Positions 41,343 through 58,756 of a DNA stretch of 64,000 nt are shown here, one piece after another. Numbering within the stretch: position 1 is the stretch's first letter; each line of letters opens with the position of its first letter. The DNA is from Cloeon dipterum (Eukaryota; Arthropoda; Insecta; Ephemeroptera; Baetidae). Both the position numbers and the translations under genes were made by a program. The notes under the pieces were generated by a model, which was not told the DNA's origin, searched no databases, and was given only the letters and a program-made list of their open reading frames with translations. The stretch lies in the NCBI RefSeq assembly GCF_949628265.1, contig NC_088789.1, positions 25,847,883 through 25,911,882 of the forward strand. The letters run 5' to 3'.

Positions 41343-42605
41343 AAGAGTAAAGATGCTGCCTACCAAACACTCACACACCAGTCATTTAACTTTTTTAAGA
41401 AAAAACGCCAAAGACTTAGATTAAAAATAGAAGAGATTCACATACATTTGCTTTTGATGTAAATAAATTCCTGCTTGCCTGAATGGAAAAGATTGAAAAT
41501 CGAAATGTGCCACAAATTCAAAGAAAAATCGTGTAGAGGTTGTGTTGTAGATGAACCCGAAGTGTCAAATCGAAATTCAGTTTAGATATTGAATTCAAAT
41601 GTTCGAGATTTTAGAAAGAATGTGTGATTATTGCTGTGGTTAGTGATAAAATAACTACATGAAGCCGTTTAAATTTTAGTCAGTGGTTGACTGTGAAAGA
41701 AGTGTGAATGATTTATTTGTGAAATGATTTTTGAATTCGATAAAATTTCTCTTTCCTAAAAGAATCAATCAAATTTTAAGAATATACCAACCAAGTTGAA
41801 TTTGACGACAAAATCTCTAAAGTCTGTCTTCTTTGTATGCCCATACACGACTTCAAATAAAATTTTTAAAAAAATCATGATTTAGTGGTAGCTAAAACTT
41901 CCTATACATTTGTCTTGACAATTGCAAGGTTACTGTTTCCTGTTTTAGGAGATTTAACTTAATGTATTCATTAACTCTTGCTATGTAAACTCTGGTAAAA
42001 AATTACTTTAGCTGAAGTGTATGATAATAATTGAATGTTTGAATGTGTTTAGTTGAGTTTTTGGAATTATCATTCATTTGAAACTTTCTTTATTTTTTGC
42101 CTCTTTTTTGTTAATCATTTTGTAAATTTTATTACTTGCAAATTGTACATTGAGAAATAAACTTATTTGAAACACACATCTGATTGCCTTAATTTTTAAT
42201 AAGGAGAGACCTAGCAAAATTATTTGTTGTTTTATAGAATTCCTGTTTTTTTTATTCATTTAACCTGAAATATCATGAAGGACAGTATAAGAAAACAATT
42301 AAGAGTTATTTAGGTTACAAATTCGTACAATAATCCGCATTCCAAGAATCAATTATTGCCCCCAATATAAAGTTCAAGACGTCAACATGTGAGTTTTTAG
42401 ATTTCCCCTCCCGCTCTTTTCGTTACAAAACTGGGCAGGCGCAATTCGCTGACAATTCAAGTTGGCAACAATGATCACACGTGTTGTTGTGGTTTTGCTA
42501 CATAGACTAACAAGAACCAATTTAATTTTTGGATTTCGTCACAATAGCCGCAAACCTTTCTTTTAGTCAAGACAGTTTTCAGTTTCACTCCTTTTGCTTT
42601 GAATT
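41343..42605 (+). other. 3' untranslated and intergenic region of the Rab exchange factor gene
   Basis: AATAAA hexamers occur at 41462-41467 and 42156-42161. The transcript could end soon after either. No further gene was seen before the synthetase start. Confidence 0.5.
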
Positions 42606-45600
42606 ATGGATGATGTTGTGCAGAAATATCAGAAACGCGCTCAAGAAGCGGTGAGTGTGCAAATAAAATTCGGTTCACATTTTTTCGCCGGCTCCAGGAA
42701 TAAAAAATTCATGTGGCATTTTTTATATTTAATTATATTTTTCCTTTCTAGGAGTTAAAGGTGCAGCTGCTCGAAAAGGAGGTGGAAGGTCTGGTAGCCC
42801 TTTTGAACGACGAAGATGAACCCTCTCCTGAAGTGTCAGCGTTGCAGTTAGAAAACACAAAGCTAAAGCACAGACTTAGCATTCTTATGAGGGTAATTTA
42901 TTACATTTAATATGTACACACAAATATTAAAATAATGCACATCGTTTTGTCCTTTTTAATTTGGCATCTTGATGATGACTCATTCACAATCTTTTCATAT
43001 GCACTTCCGGTAATATAAAATGATGTAACGTTGCGTGAGGTATCTTTGTTATCATATCTGATAACAATGATGCAAACTCGCGAAACATACCATCATGCTC
43101 AACACAGATAACGGACAGTGTCCTGTAATATCTTTAGTTGTTGTTGTCTTGCAGGCTATAAAACGAGAGGAATCTGCCTCGGGTTCTCAGTCCAATCCTA
43201 AGTCTGTCCCAATCAAGGGCGAGGGAATGCTGAGCATTCAGGGAATTTTGAACGACGTGTTTGCCGAGGCAATCCGGAATGCGTACCCTGATTTGCCAGA
43301 GGCTCCCGTCATCATCATGCCCTCGAGCAACGCCAAATTTGGAGATTACCAATGCAACTCAGCCATGTCCATGGCCCAGGTAACTTCAATTTAATCCTGG
43401 TGGGTGGTAAAAATCATGTTTGTTGTTAATTTACAGGCACTGAAAGCACAAGGCGTGAAGGCCCCTCCTAGAGAAATTGCCAAGAAGATTCAGGACAATG
43501 TCCCGTCGAACCCACTAATCGGCAAACTTGAGATTGCGGGCGCCGGCTTCATCAACATCACCCTGAAGAAAGAGTTTGGACACGAGCTGCTGAAGAATAT
43601 ACTCATCCGAGGGGTTCAACCGCCGCCTTCTGAAGTGAAGCATAGGGTTGTTGTGGATTTCTCATCCCCAAACATTGCGAAGGAAATGCACGTCGGTCAC
43701 TTAAGGTACGTTCATTTTAATAAACATATATATCAATAATTGGAATGAATTTAAAACTAATACAAAAATGAAATTGGCAATGCTAGTATTTTTTTAAAAT
43801 TATGTTTCATAATTTGACAGTTTTTTCTGTTTATTAAAAATGTTCCAGGTCTACAATCATTGGTGAGAGTGTCTGTCGACTGCTTGAATTTCTTGGGCAT
43901 GACGTGGTGCGGGTGAACCACGTCGGCGATTGGGGAACTCAATTTGGAATGCTCATCGCGCATCTTGAGGACAAGTTCCCAAACTTCAGGACTGTTTCAC
44001 CGCCGATTGCTGACCTCCAGGCATTTTATAAGGTGCATAGGTCATTAAATTTGGCTGGCAAATTGTAAAATTTGGTGCGCAGGAAGCCAAAGTTCGCTTC
44101 GATTCAGACGAAGACTTCAAGAAGAGGGCTTACGCGTGTGTTGTGAAGCTGCAGGCAAAACAACCTGACTACATCAAGGCTTGGCAACTTATTTGTGACG
44201 TTTCCAGGAAAGGTAAGCTACTTATTCTTTTATAAACATACTTTTTGATTTGTTAGGCACGGAACTTTAACTAGGATAAATGCGGAAAAACCCAAAACTG
44301 GCTAAAACCAATGGTGCATTTTTGCGCATTGCAAGATTAGCAAACCCTGCATTAAATAATAATAAACATTGTATAAAACCGAAAAAAATCGTTAAAAAAG
44401 TCTTAAAATAACAGCCCTACTAATAAGCTATTCATCCTTGATATCTTAAATTTTAAAAAAGACATTGACAACATTAAAGCTTTGTCAGTGCTTGCCTTCT
44501 TGAGTGCGAATTTAAAAATCATTTCCGCAAATTTTTGCAGCCTTCCAAGCGATTTACGATAGACTGGACATTACTCTGAAGGAATATGGTGAATCTTTTT
44601 ACCACGAAAGGATGCTTGACGTAGTTGAACACTTGAAGAAAGGAGGTAAATATTATTAACATAAAAAAATTACCCTGATTAATTAAATTTGATATTAGGC
44701 TACATGGAGGAGGATGAGGGCAGGCAAATTATGTGGGCGGACGGCTGCAAAATTCCTCTCACCATCATCAAGTCTGACGGCGGATTTACTTACGACACCT
44801 CAGACATGGCGTGCGTGCGGTACCGAGTGCACGAGGAAAATGGAGACTGGCTCATTTACGTTGTCGACGCTGGACAGGTAAATTCTACAGGTTGAAATGT
44901 TAAGCACCATTTCAGCGGCCGCTCATTTCAGAGTACGCACTTTGATACCATCTGGGCGTGTGCCGAAAAGTGTGGGTTCATCGACAAGAGAAAGGTTAGG
45001 CTCGACTTCCTCGGCTTTGGCGTCGTTCTCGGAGAGGACAAAAAGAAGTTCAAGACCCGGTCTGGAGACACAGTGCGACTGATCGACCTGCTTGATGAAG
45101 GTTTGTATTTCAGCGGGATTAAAATTCTATGAAGAGAGATAATCACGGGGAATATTGTGTAGGTTTGAGGAGGGCTGGAGAGAAACTGGTTGAAAAGGAG
45201 CGAGACAAAGTGCTGAGCCCAGAGGAATTGAAAGCTGCTCAGGAGTCTGTTGCCTATGGATGTATCAAGTATGCAGATCTTTCGCACAACCGGAACCACG
45301 AATATGTTTTCTCATTTGATAAGGTAAGAGTTTTGCCTTTCATTTGTAATTCAAGCCTTATTCAATAATTTAAAAATTGAACCTTTGATTTCTTAGTACG
45401 AAATGGGGGCGAAAAACAGTAATTTGGGACAAAATTAATATATTTTTCATGTTACGTTATTAATAGTCGACAAGGTACTTCTTGCCTTCTTTAAATCAGC
45501 ATTTAAAATTAAATTTCATATAAAAATATCACTTTTTATTTGTTGTAGATGTTGGAGGACAAAGGAAACACGGCTGTCTACCTGCTATACGCTTACACCC

Positions 45601-46029
45601 GTATTTGCTCCATCTCACGAAACGCTAACGTCAGCCCTGAGCAGCTGCGGGAGGCTGCAAAGAGCACGGAAATCTCGCTGGATCACGAGAAGGAGTGGAA
45701 CTTAGCTAAAGTACTGCTGCGATTCCCAGAAGTACTCGTGAAGATCACCAAGGATCTTTTGTTGCACCAACTCTGTGAATTTGTTTACGAAGTAAGCACA
45801 ACCTTCAGTGAGTTCTATGACAGCTGCTACTGCGTGGAGAAAAATTCTGCTGGTAATTATCAACTGATTATGGATTGTATAAGAATTTTAATTATACATA
45901 TATTGTTTGAAAATTACAGGAGAGATCGTTAAAGTCAACATGGGCCGTCTTTTACTTTGCGAGGCCACAGCATCTATTATGGCTGCTTGTTTCCACATTT
46001 TGGGTCTAAAACCTGTGGAAAAGATGTAA
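42606..46029 (+). CDS. arginyl-tRNA synthetase, cytoplasmic
   Basis: Twelve exons join in phase: 42606-42650, 42752-42892, 43155-43379, 43437-43705, 43849-44032, 44083-44212, 44541-44645, 44699-44877, 44932-45100, 45163-45323, 45549-45852 and 45920-46029, giving about 673 residues (human cytoplasmic form about 660). The enzyme charges tRNA-Arg with arginine, using ATP. The N-terminal 65 residues form a leucine-rich coiled coil ([15 protein letters not shown]), like the vertebrate extension that docks in the multi-synthetase complex. [21 protein letters not shown] holds the class I HIGH signature as HVGH (residues 222-225). [12 protein letters not shown] replaces the canonical KMSKS loop, as is normal for this enzyme. 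The end, [13 protein letters not shown] to GLKPVEKM, is the family's anticodon-binding terminus. Start ATG chosen for the coiled coil and phase. Confidence 0.96.
44280..44349 (+). mobile_element. family C MITE fragment in synthetase intron 6
   Basis: Only the right-hand part is clear: ATGCGGAAAAACCC, GGTGCATTTTTGCGCATTGCA and a terminus GCAAACCCTG at 44349. It matches the other end of the element at 50670-51014. Confidence 0.5.
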
Positions 46030-46038
46030 ACCCTGCTA

Positions 46039-46044
46039 AATAAA
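46039..46044 (+). terminator. polyadenylation signal of the arginyl-tRNA synthetase gene
   Basis: AATAAA starts nine bases after the stop codon, which would give a very short 3' untranslated region. No stronger hexamer was noted in the next 200 bases. Confidence 0.55.
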
Positions 46045-46539
46045 ACACTAACTTCTATGTTCTCATAGAAGGAATGATATTTATCTTCTACATTTTGGCA
46101 TATTAATTCACTCTTACTAAATTTTAATTGCTTGAACCTTGATTAACATTATTTAATGTGTTGAGGTGCAGTTTTTAAGATTATTCCGCAGATATCATCA
46201 TCATATTATGCCCCTGATCTCCTTAAATAAATTTGATAATATTAATTATTTGGAGAATCAGTGATGAAAATAATTTCATAAATATGTATTTTTTTATTTA
46301 GGATTTTGTAAATTTTTGTGGTTAACCCCACGAATTTACACGCTAATGAGATCTATAGAACGAATATTAAAACGAAGGAAAAAGTAAAAATATTATCATC
46401 TCTCCCAAGTACCGCAATACTATTATTATGCTTTGCGGTCTCTTGGGCGCACATCAATGAGGGTGAATGAATTGTGTAAATAGCTCCGTCCCATACAACA
46501 TCGGAATGTGCACGGCAACGGCGCACACAAACGAGGCAC

Positions 46540-47892
46540 TAGGGTTGGCAATATCAATATCGATATATCAAAAAAATTTGATATATCAAATATCATATCA
46601 GTTATCATGGCTGATATTTGATATATCATATCAGGCTGATATTGATATCTAACTAAGTCGGATATCAAGGTTGATATTAGTTGACAATTTTGACCGACAG
46701 ATGGCATTTTTCATGCCGGTTTTCGCATAAAAGTTTAGGATCAAACTGTACTTTCCGTCCCCAAACATGGGCGTAACCGATATTGAAGTTTTCGCAATGC
46801 ACAAAGGCGCGAAAAATGTCTCAGCTGATCGATCACAGATGATCTCTCAGCTGTGGTCAGCTTATAGTAGCTTTTGTGTTGAATGAAAATTAAATTAAAT
46901 TGTTTGTAAACAATGGTCAGCAACGTCAGGTAGGTCAGGTTAAACCCTGACAGCAATAAAGGCCACCCACGCCAGCTGATCGGTCACAGATGACCTCTGT
47001 CAGCTGGCAGTTACCACATTTACTTGTTGAATTAAAATGATATGTAACAAATTGTTTGTAAACAATGAATTTTGATTTGAATGGTGAATAATTAAGAACT
47101 TATTGTAACTATTTCAATCAAAATGTGTACAAATAACGCAAATAATATTGCGAAAATTGCTCTGATGATGGCATAGCCCCAAATTAAAAATTGAAATACT
47201 TAATACGAAACAGCTGCTACGATTTAAAGTAATTTCATTCTGATTTCTCTTATGTGTATCTATTCAACTCAATTATTTATTGCCAGATGAAGGTTGAAAA
47301 GCACATATGATGTGGAGAAAAACACCCCAATATTTTAATTTGAAGATAAATTGACGCTCTCACATTATCAGCTGATATTGTAAACATCAAACTTAAAAAT
47401 TAATTTTAAAATGGCACAATTAAATTATAATATTTTATTTATTACCTAATAATAGCTATTAATTAATTAATTAGACACCCATGTGGCGGGTAGGGGGGAA
47501 GGGAAAGCAGCCAGATGCAAATTTTGGCGCCATATGGTGGGATCCGACACACCCCCTTGTCAAACATCTGTTTTAAAGGCGCGCAACATTTAAATTATTT
47601 GAATACTCATCCCATATGCCTGTGGAAAACCGCCATTTTTCAAATGTTTTCTTATTTAACCGATATTTATGAAAAAACCGGTGAAAAATGCTTAAAAATC
47701 GGTTTTAAGCTCAAAAATAGCCATAACCGGTTTCGGTTCATCCGGCAGCCATTTTTTGATCATCTGGAAATATCATCGTTGATATATCAAATTCTGATAT
47801 TTTTTCGCTGATATATCAGTGATATTGATATTTCAAATATCATATCAAATATCGATAATTGATATTGTTTTTTTCACAAAGTCACAACCCTA
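46540..47892. mobile_element. non-autonomous hAT-type DNA transposon, 1353 bp
   Basis: The ends are TAGGGTTG and CAACCCTA, and the 8-base sequence CGAGGCAC flanks both sides exactly (46532-46539 and 47893-47900). An 8-base duplication with short inverted ends is the hallmark of hAT elements. Both subterminal zones are packed with GATATATC/GATATC words, in the left 130 bases and the right 130 bases, as transposase-binding repeats often are. The interior has no transposase frame. Two copies of a GCTGATCG(A/G)TCACAGATGA motif lie at about 46824 and 46976. It sits between the synthetase and the kinase gene. Confidence 0.9.
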
Positions 47893-47900
47893 CGAGGCAC

Positions 47901-48400
47901 GCGTTTCGATCGTGCGGACGTGCGCTGCGTCAAGTTGGTAGCGCCAGGTAGAGATCATTGACGCACCTAGCAGGTAACATTCCTGTCAACAGATGGCCAC
48001 AGTTCGTAATTGCTTTGCTGCGACAAAAAACCATCATGGCAGTCGTGGATGTTTGTTGGGGCTGATTGCAAACGTCTGCGTGGACGTTTTTCTTATTTTT
48101 CGTCGCTTTTGTTGCGAAATTTAGGTAAGAGGCGACCTGTTGCATTGTCTTCGAGTTGACACCGCCGAAAAAATCAAGTCCTCACGTGTCTCGTCGCCGA
48201 AAGGCGGCTTGTTTACAAATTGTGCCAGCGATTTCGAAATGGGCGTCACTCCCTTCGTGTGTGTGCATGCCTTTCATACAAATTAAATAAACGGATTGGC
48301 CGAAAGTGGCCCAGTATATACATAAAGTTCGCCATAGCAACGCTGCGCTTGTTTTCACCGCCTGAAAAGTTTCACCGCACTTCTCGAAGAAATCTGAACC
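47901..48400 (+). other. upstream and leader region of the PAK4-like kinase gene
   Basis: Moderately GC-rich DNA between the transposon and the kinase start codon, likely containing its promoter and 5' untranslated region. No separate gene is supported; the long minus-strand frames here are shadows. Confidence 0.4.
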
Positions 48401-54213
<5,813 letters not shown>

Positions 54214-54801
54214 ACGAACCATTCCCCGCCAGCTGTAACCTGAAACCTTGATGCCTTACGAATGAAAGCAACACGTCCTCTTAACTGCTATTTTATCATG
54301 TTGATGACGGTCGAGCACGGTAGCTGGGATCGTTTTTTGGTTTCTTCGTAGAGCTAATTGTGCAATATTACAGCTCGTTTTTGTACATATTTTTGTTCAT
54401 TTTGTCCATAGTTCGATTTTACGCACCTTGCTTACCATGTGCCGTCCTCTTAATGTTCAAGACTTGACCGCATTCTCATTCACTTAATGCCAGGGAAATC
54501 CAGAGAGCGAGCTCAAATTTCGGCAGCCGAACGAGCTTTTTGTACTGTGTAGATATATATAATTATACCTAAAATGCTAGAACTGCAGTGATAACCGATG
54601 CCTGAAATGATATTCTCAATTATCTGCTTTTTGCACTGTCCTCTTTTTTCTATTGGAAGCTTTCGCACTCTCACGCAGACATCACTAAGTTTAAGCCAAC
54701 TTCCGGAGCAGGTTATTTGATTATTAAGTTAATGTTTAACCGCAGCGGTGGTAATAGTTTTGTGTTTTTAAATAGATACGAACGTGGGCTGGTTTAATAA
54801 C

Positions 54802-55339
54802 CAGGGTTGCAAATACCCGCGCTGGTTTTCCAATTTTTCTCATTCTTCATTCAACATTTTCTTGCAGATGAGTTGACCGTGAAATTTCGATATTAAAAAA
54901 TTGTAAAGACTTGTGTACAAAATTTTATCGTATCATAAATTCACCACTAGTGAAGCCCCTTCAGTAGATTTCATTTTGGAAGGCACTTTTCCCTTGTGAT
55001 TCCAGACTTAATCCTGTTGCTGTGAATTCAGCTCGTTAAATTATTTATTTTGGTGCGCTGAAAACCAAAACCGTGTCAGCTAATCGCCGTAGAAATGTGA
55101 AAATCAATTTTTTTTAAATATAAAAACCATTCCCAACGTTTCTACTGCGATTGGCTGAATTGATTTTTGTTTATAGCACATCTGATGAAATTATATCAAG
55201 AGCAGAATGCACAACAGCAAGATTGAGTATATTAATCGGAAATATACGGTGGCGGCTTCCAAAACTAACAAAAGGGGCTTTCGTCACAGCGGTGAATTGG
55301 GTCAGAAAATTGCGAAAACTATGAGAAAATGCAACCCTG
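54802..55339. mobile_element. CAGGG-ended hAT-like MITE, 538 bp
   Basis: The ends CAGGGTTGCA and TGCAACCCTG are perfect 10-base inverted repeats. The flanking 8-mers TTAATAAC (54794-54801) and TAAATAAC (55340-55347) differ at one position, giving a good hAT-type target duplication. No coding frame. It lies 0.6 kb after the kinase stop codon and before the AATAAA at 55774, so it may be transcribed in the 3' untranslated region. Confidence 0.85.
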
Positions 55340-55347
55340 TAAATAAC

Positions 55348-56573
55348 TGATTAGTGACATGAGTACCTGTGCCTAAATTAGCCGTTAATGCAGTGGACAG
55401 TATTTTCTACCGAGCGACTATGACTACACCTTTTTGTTGTAAATGATTTTACTCTTCTTGGACCATTTGTTGCATACAAAGTACGTATTATTTGCTTGTG
55501 ATGCGTGTGTGTAATGTATTTTTTGCTCTTGACAGAGCAGCGAGATATTTGTGTCATAAAATAGCTTTATCGCGGACGATTGCGGTTATTATGATTAAAA
55601 TTGAGAACATGTCGTATTCGCTGTAATTATTATTTCTATATAAATATACTGGAATATTGTTTCGTTATCAAGCAACGTACTTAAAAAGTGGACATTCCAT
55701 TGCTTCAATATTTTGGGCCTGCAGAGAGCTGCAAGCATTTTCGTCGTAATCCTGGATGAACCCTGTTATTCTTAATAAAAATTTATAATATACCTGCGAG
55801 GTTTAGCGTTTCAATTTAAACACCTTCATCATTCTCACAAGATTGCACTTTTATTTAGTGTGGCGGGCTACACCTCTTTGAGATTTTTGATACCACAAAC
55901 AAATCTTGTCATGTCAGTTAGCTAACAAATCAAATCTCCACCAATTTTTTGTATGTCCAGGTCTTATTGCGAAAATCAGTTGTAAAACTTAGCTTATTTT
56001 TTTAAATTAGAGTTCTGAAAAATTATCTATTTTTTGCTTGAAAATCAATTTCTTTCCTGGATTTTGCTCTTTGGAACAAATTCATCAAAATGAATGAGTT
56101 TAATTTCAAACCTTTTGAAACTCGGTTTTTGTTCAAAACAAAAGACGGTTTCGAAGGCAGAATTCAATAGTAACAATTCCAATTCCCAGGTCCAGGGCAA
56201 AAATTGGTGTTTGCAGCGAGTGTTCCATCGTGACATAAAAATAGTTCTTGTGAGCTAGCGTGGTAACATTTCAGTTCAACCTTTAATGTTCAGTCAGTTA
56301 CCCGTGAAAATGGCAAGCCATTCATCAAATGCAATCATTGATTACCCTGAGACAAAAAATACTTATTGTTAAAATATAGCAAGATCCAAGAGCCTCCCTG
56401 TGGCCACTAGCAGCTACTTTTTAATTCAACAATTATTGATTATTTAAAACTCTGGAATAGAAATAGAAAGCACAAACTATTGGTCCTCTCGCTTAAAGCA
56501 AAATCCCCAATGTAAACCACAATTAAATTTGAATTTTTGTAAAACCAAAGCATCACGTTTTGTTGATATCATT
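55348..56573. other. kinase 3' region and intergenic DNA
   Basis: AT-rich sequence with an AATAAA at 55774-55779 that could end the kinase transcript, giving a 3' untranslated region of about 1.6 kb. It is followed by DNA without a supported gene up to the convergent RMI2-like gene. Confidence 0.4.
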
Positions 56574-57422
56574 TCACGATTCTGAACCACTGCAGGAGCA
56601 AGAGCTCGTGCAGGAACAGCTGCTGGAGCTGCTTTCCGACGAGTCGCACTCGATTTGGCCCTTGCTGGCGAGCATGCTCTTCAGCTGGTGGATTTCCAAA
56701 GGCCACATACTCCGGATGACTTCATTATTGTTGTTCGTCATGTCTGTCAGCTTGAGCGCCACCACCTGCGGGTCTTCTCCGGCCGATCTCAACTGGCCCA
56801 TCACCGAGCAGTAGACACCTGAGACAAAAATATTTTCAGATTCAAAATGTCTTTAAGATTAAGTCTTTTAAAGTAAATCTTTACAGAATATTGGTGAAAA
56901 ATCCTTTTTACCTATACTATCTAAATATGAGGAAAAGCTAACAATTTTTAGGTTATTTAAATATTTAATAAATGCAAAAAGTAGCCTCTACTCTCTTTTA
57001 TATATACCTTCAGCGAGCCAACTGGAGCTGACAGTGGTTTCCTGTGTTTTGAGGACCTTGCAGGTGTTCTCCGTCATGTCTTTGAGAACGAAAAAATCGG
57101 GAAAGTCAACGATGACGTCGCCCTGCAGCCAGACGAGCCTCAGTTGCAGACAAAGTGCGTCATTGACATTAAGCGACCAGAGTTGGCCCTGGTGCTGACA
57201 CTGCTTCAGGTCGTCGACGCTCAGTTTGAGGAAGTTGTCCACTAGTTTGAGTGTCTTCTTTTTCGACATGACCTGGTCCAGAATGGAGGCTGCGTGCCCG
57301 TCGACCAGCATGCCGCCAGCCGTCTCAATGACATCCTCTTTCTGGTCCTCCTGCAGCTCTTTTAGGTAGGCGATCTCCGCGGCCGAAGCCGCATCGCACA
57401 GCCCGTAGTCGTCACCGTCCAT
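56574..57422 (-). CDS. RMI2-like OB-fold subunit of the BLM/TOP3A/RMI dissolvasome
   Basis: Two exons on the minus strand, 57422-57008 and 56818-56574, join in phase to about 219 residues. The central part follows vertebrate RMI2: VWLQGDVIV (97-105) against VWMQG, a GVYCSVMGQL strand after the splice, then VVALKLTDMTNN and SMWPLEIHQL, which match the C-terminal strand and helix. RMI2 partners RMI1, topoisomerase III-alpha and BLM helicase to dissolve double Holliday junctions and limit crossovers. This protein is longer than human RMI2 (147 residues). It has an acidic, alanine-rich N-terminus and a Ser/Cys-rich tail (SSSSSCSCTSSCSCSGSES). The call rests on motif order and spacing. It converges with the kinase gene. 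Confidence 0.75.
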
Positions 57423-58100
57423 AGCTGGTGACCTAGATACATGATTTTAGAACATTAAATTCAGTTCGACTCGACGAGTGTGTATTTTGCTTGTATCTCG
57501 AAGGTCATACTCTCACCTTCAGTTTCGGCGCCAAATTTCCCCCAAGCACCATTCGCACCAGCCCATTCGACGCAAGAATTTCGCTGACTTACGCATTGGC
57601 AGATTCGCAGGTTGAGTCGAAGTAAACGCGAAACGCGAATTTAATGCTCTACGCGAGTCCAACGCCACCTGGTTGATAACTTCAGAGTGACGTGAATGAG
57701 ACGCGGGAAATTTACTTCCATGGAGGTCCCCCTCTGCCGCTGCGTCGCTGCGCTATTCACTTTTGCAGATTGTAGATTTAGGAATTTCCTTATGTTTTCT
57801 TTCTTTGAATTCTAGCATCTATTGAAATAGGAGTGAGAAAAAAGGTGTGATTTTGTACGCGAAGTGAATTTATCTTAACAAAGCCTAAATAATAGCTCAT
57901 CGCCCTTCAAGGCAGTGAGCAATAATGTGAGCAAAGCTGTTGTGCCAATATTGTGCCTCTTAAGGTTCTCTTTTTCAGGGTTCAGGGTTGAAATTGTTGG
58001 TTATACTGATTGTGAGAGATCCGAGGGATTAAAGGTTAAAAAGGGTTTAAAATAGCAATTTCACGATCGGCTTGCTTTGATCCGTTGTCGTGACATTCTT

Positions 58101-58756
58101 CGACCTGATCTGTCCCAACGCGCGCCTGCAGACGGAGAAAAATAGTATGGTGTATAATAATCGTAATAATTAAAGAGTATTATTGCTGAAAAAAGTGCAA
58201 AACCCTGAAAAATCCTTGTTGCCAATGCATGAAATCATCCCTTACGATTCAATTAAAGCCAAAATTGACTTAAGAAGCACTGCAGGTTTTTTTCTTATTT
58301 ACAAAAAAGTGACTGAAAAATTTACATGCTTTTCAAATAGTAAGGACTGTCTCCCTACTTGAAACCTGATTTTAATTCAAAACAAAGAGGCATCGAAATC
58401 TGCCTAGAAAATGTAGTCAGGTGCTGTAAATTTTGGAGAAATTTGAAAATTTTGATTTTTTACTATAGCGCAAGGTCGATTTTTTATTATTGCAAATTGT
58501 GGAATAAAATTGTTAATCGATCAACTGCTTATTGCATCCAACCATTCAAATTATTTTCAATCGATCCACTTTTTGACCTTGTCGGGGAAATCGTTGTCGT
58601 CCCAAGGCGCGGCGAGAGGCCGCCGGCCGCTACCCAAGAAGTACCGTTTCATGAATAAAATTGGCATTTAATTACATCAAGTGAACGACCTGAACAACTT
58701 TCACTTAAAACCAATTTCTGAGTCCACGCTCCCGCGCGTTGGGGCAGATCAGGCCG
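58101..58756. repeat. inverted repeat arms enclosing a family B copy
   Basis: 58101-58124 and 58733-58756 are reverse complements at 22 of 24 positions (core CTGATCTG.CCCAACGCGCG), and weaker similarity continues outward for some 20 bases. The GC-rich arms contrast with the AT-rich filling. This may be an older palindromic element split by a later family B insertion. Confidence 0.6.
58170..58572 (+). mobile_element. MITE-like repeat family B, third copy
   Basis: It aligns along its length with 27107-27525: TTGTTGCCAATGCAT, CATCCCTTA.GATTCA, TGCTTTTCAAAT, CTGTCTCC.TACTTGAAA and TTATTGCAAATTGT in order. It is more diverged, and its ends are decayed. Confidence 0.6.

Noticed and set aside
46540-47892. 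GATATATC-rich ends as an AT satellite or replication origin
   Set aside because: The exact 8-bp flanking duplication and inverted ends explain the block as a transposon.
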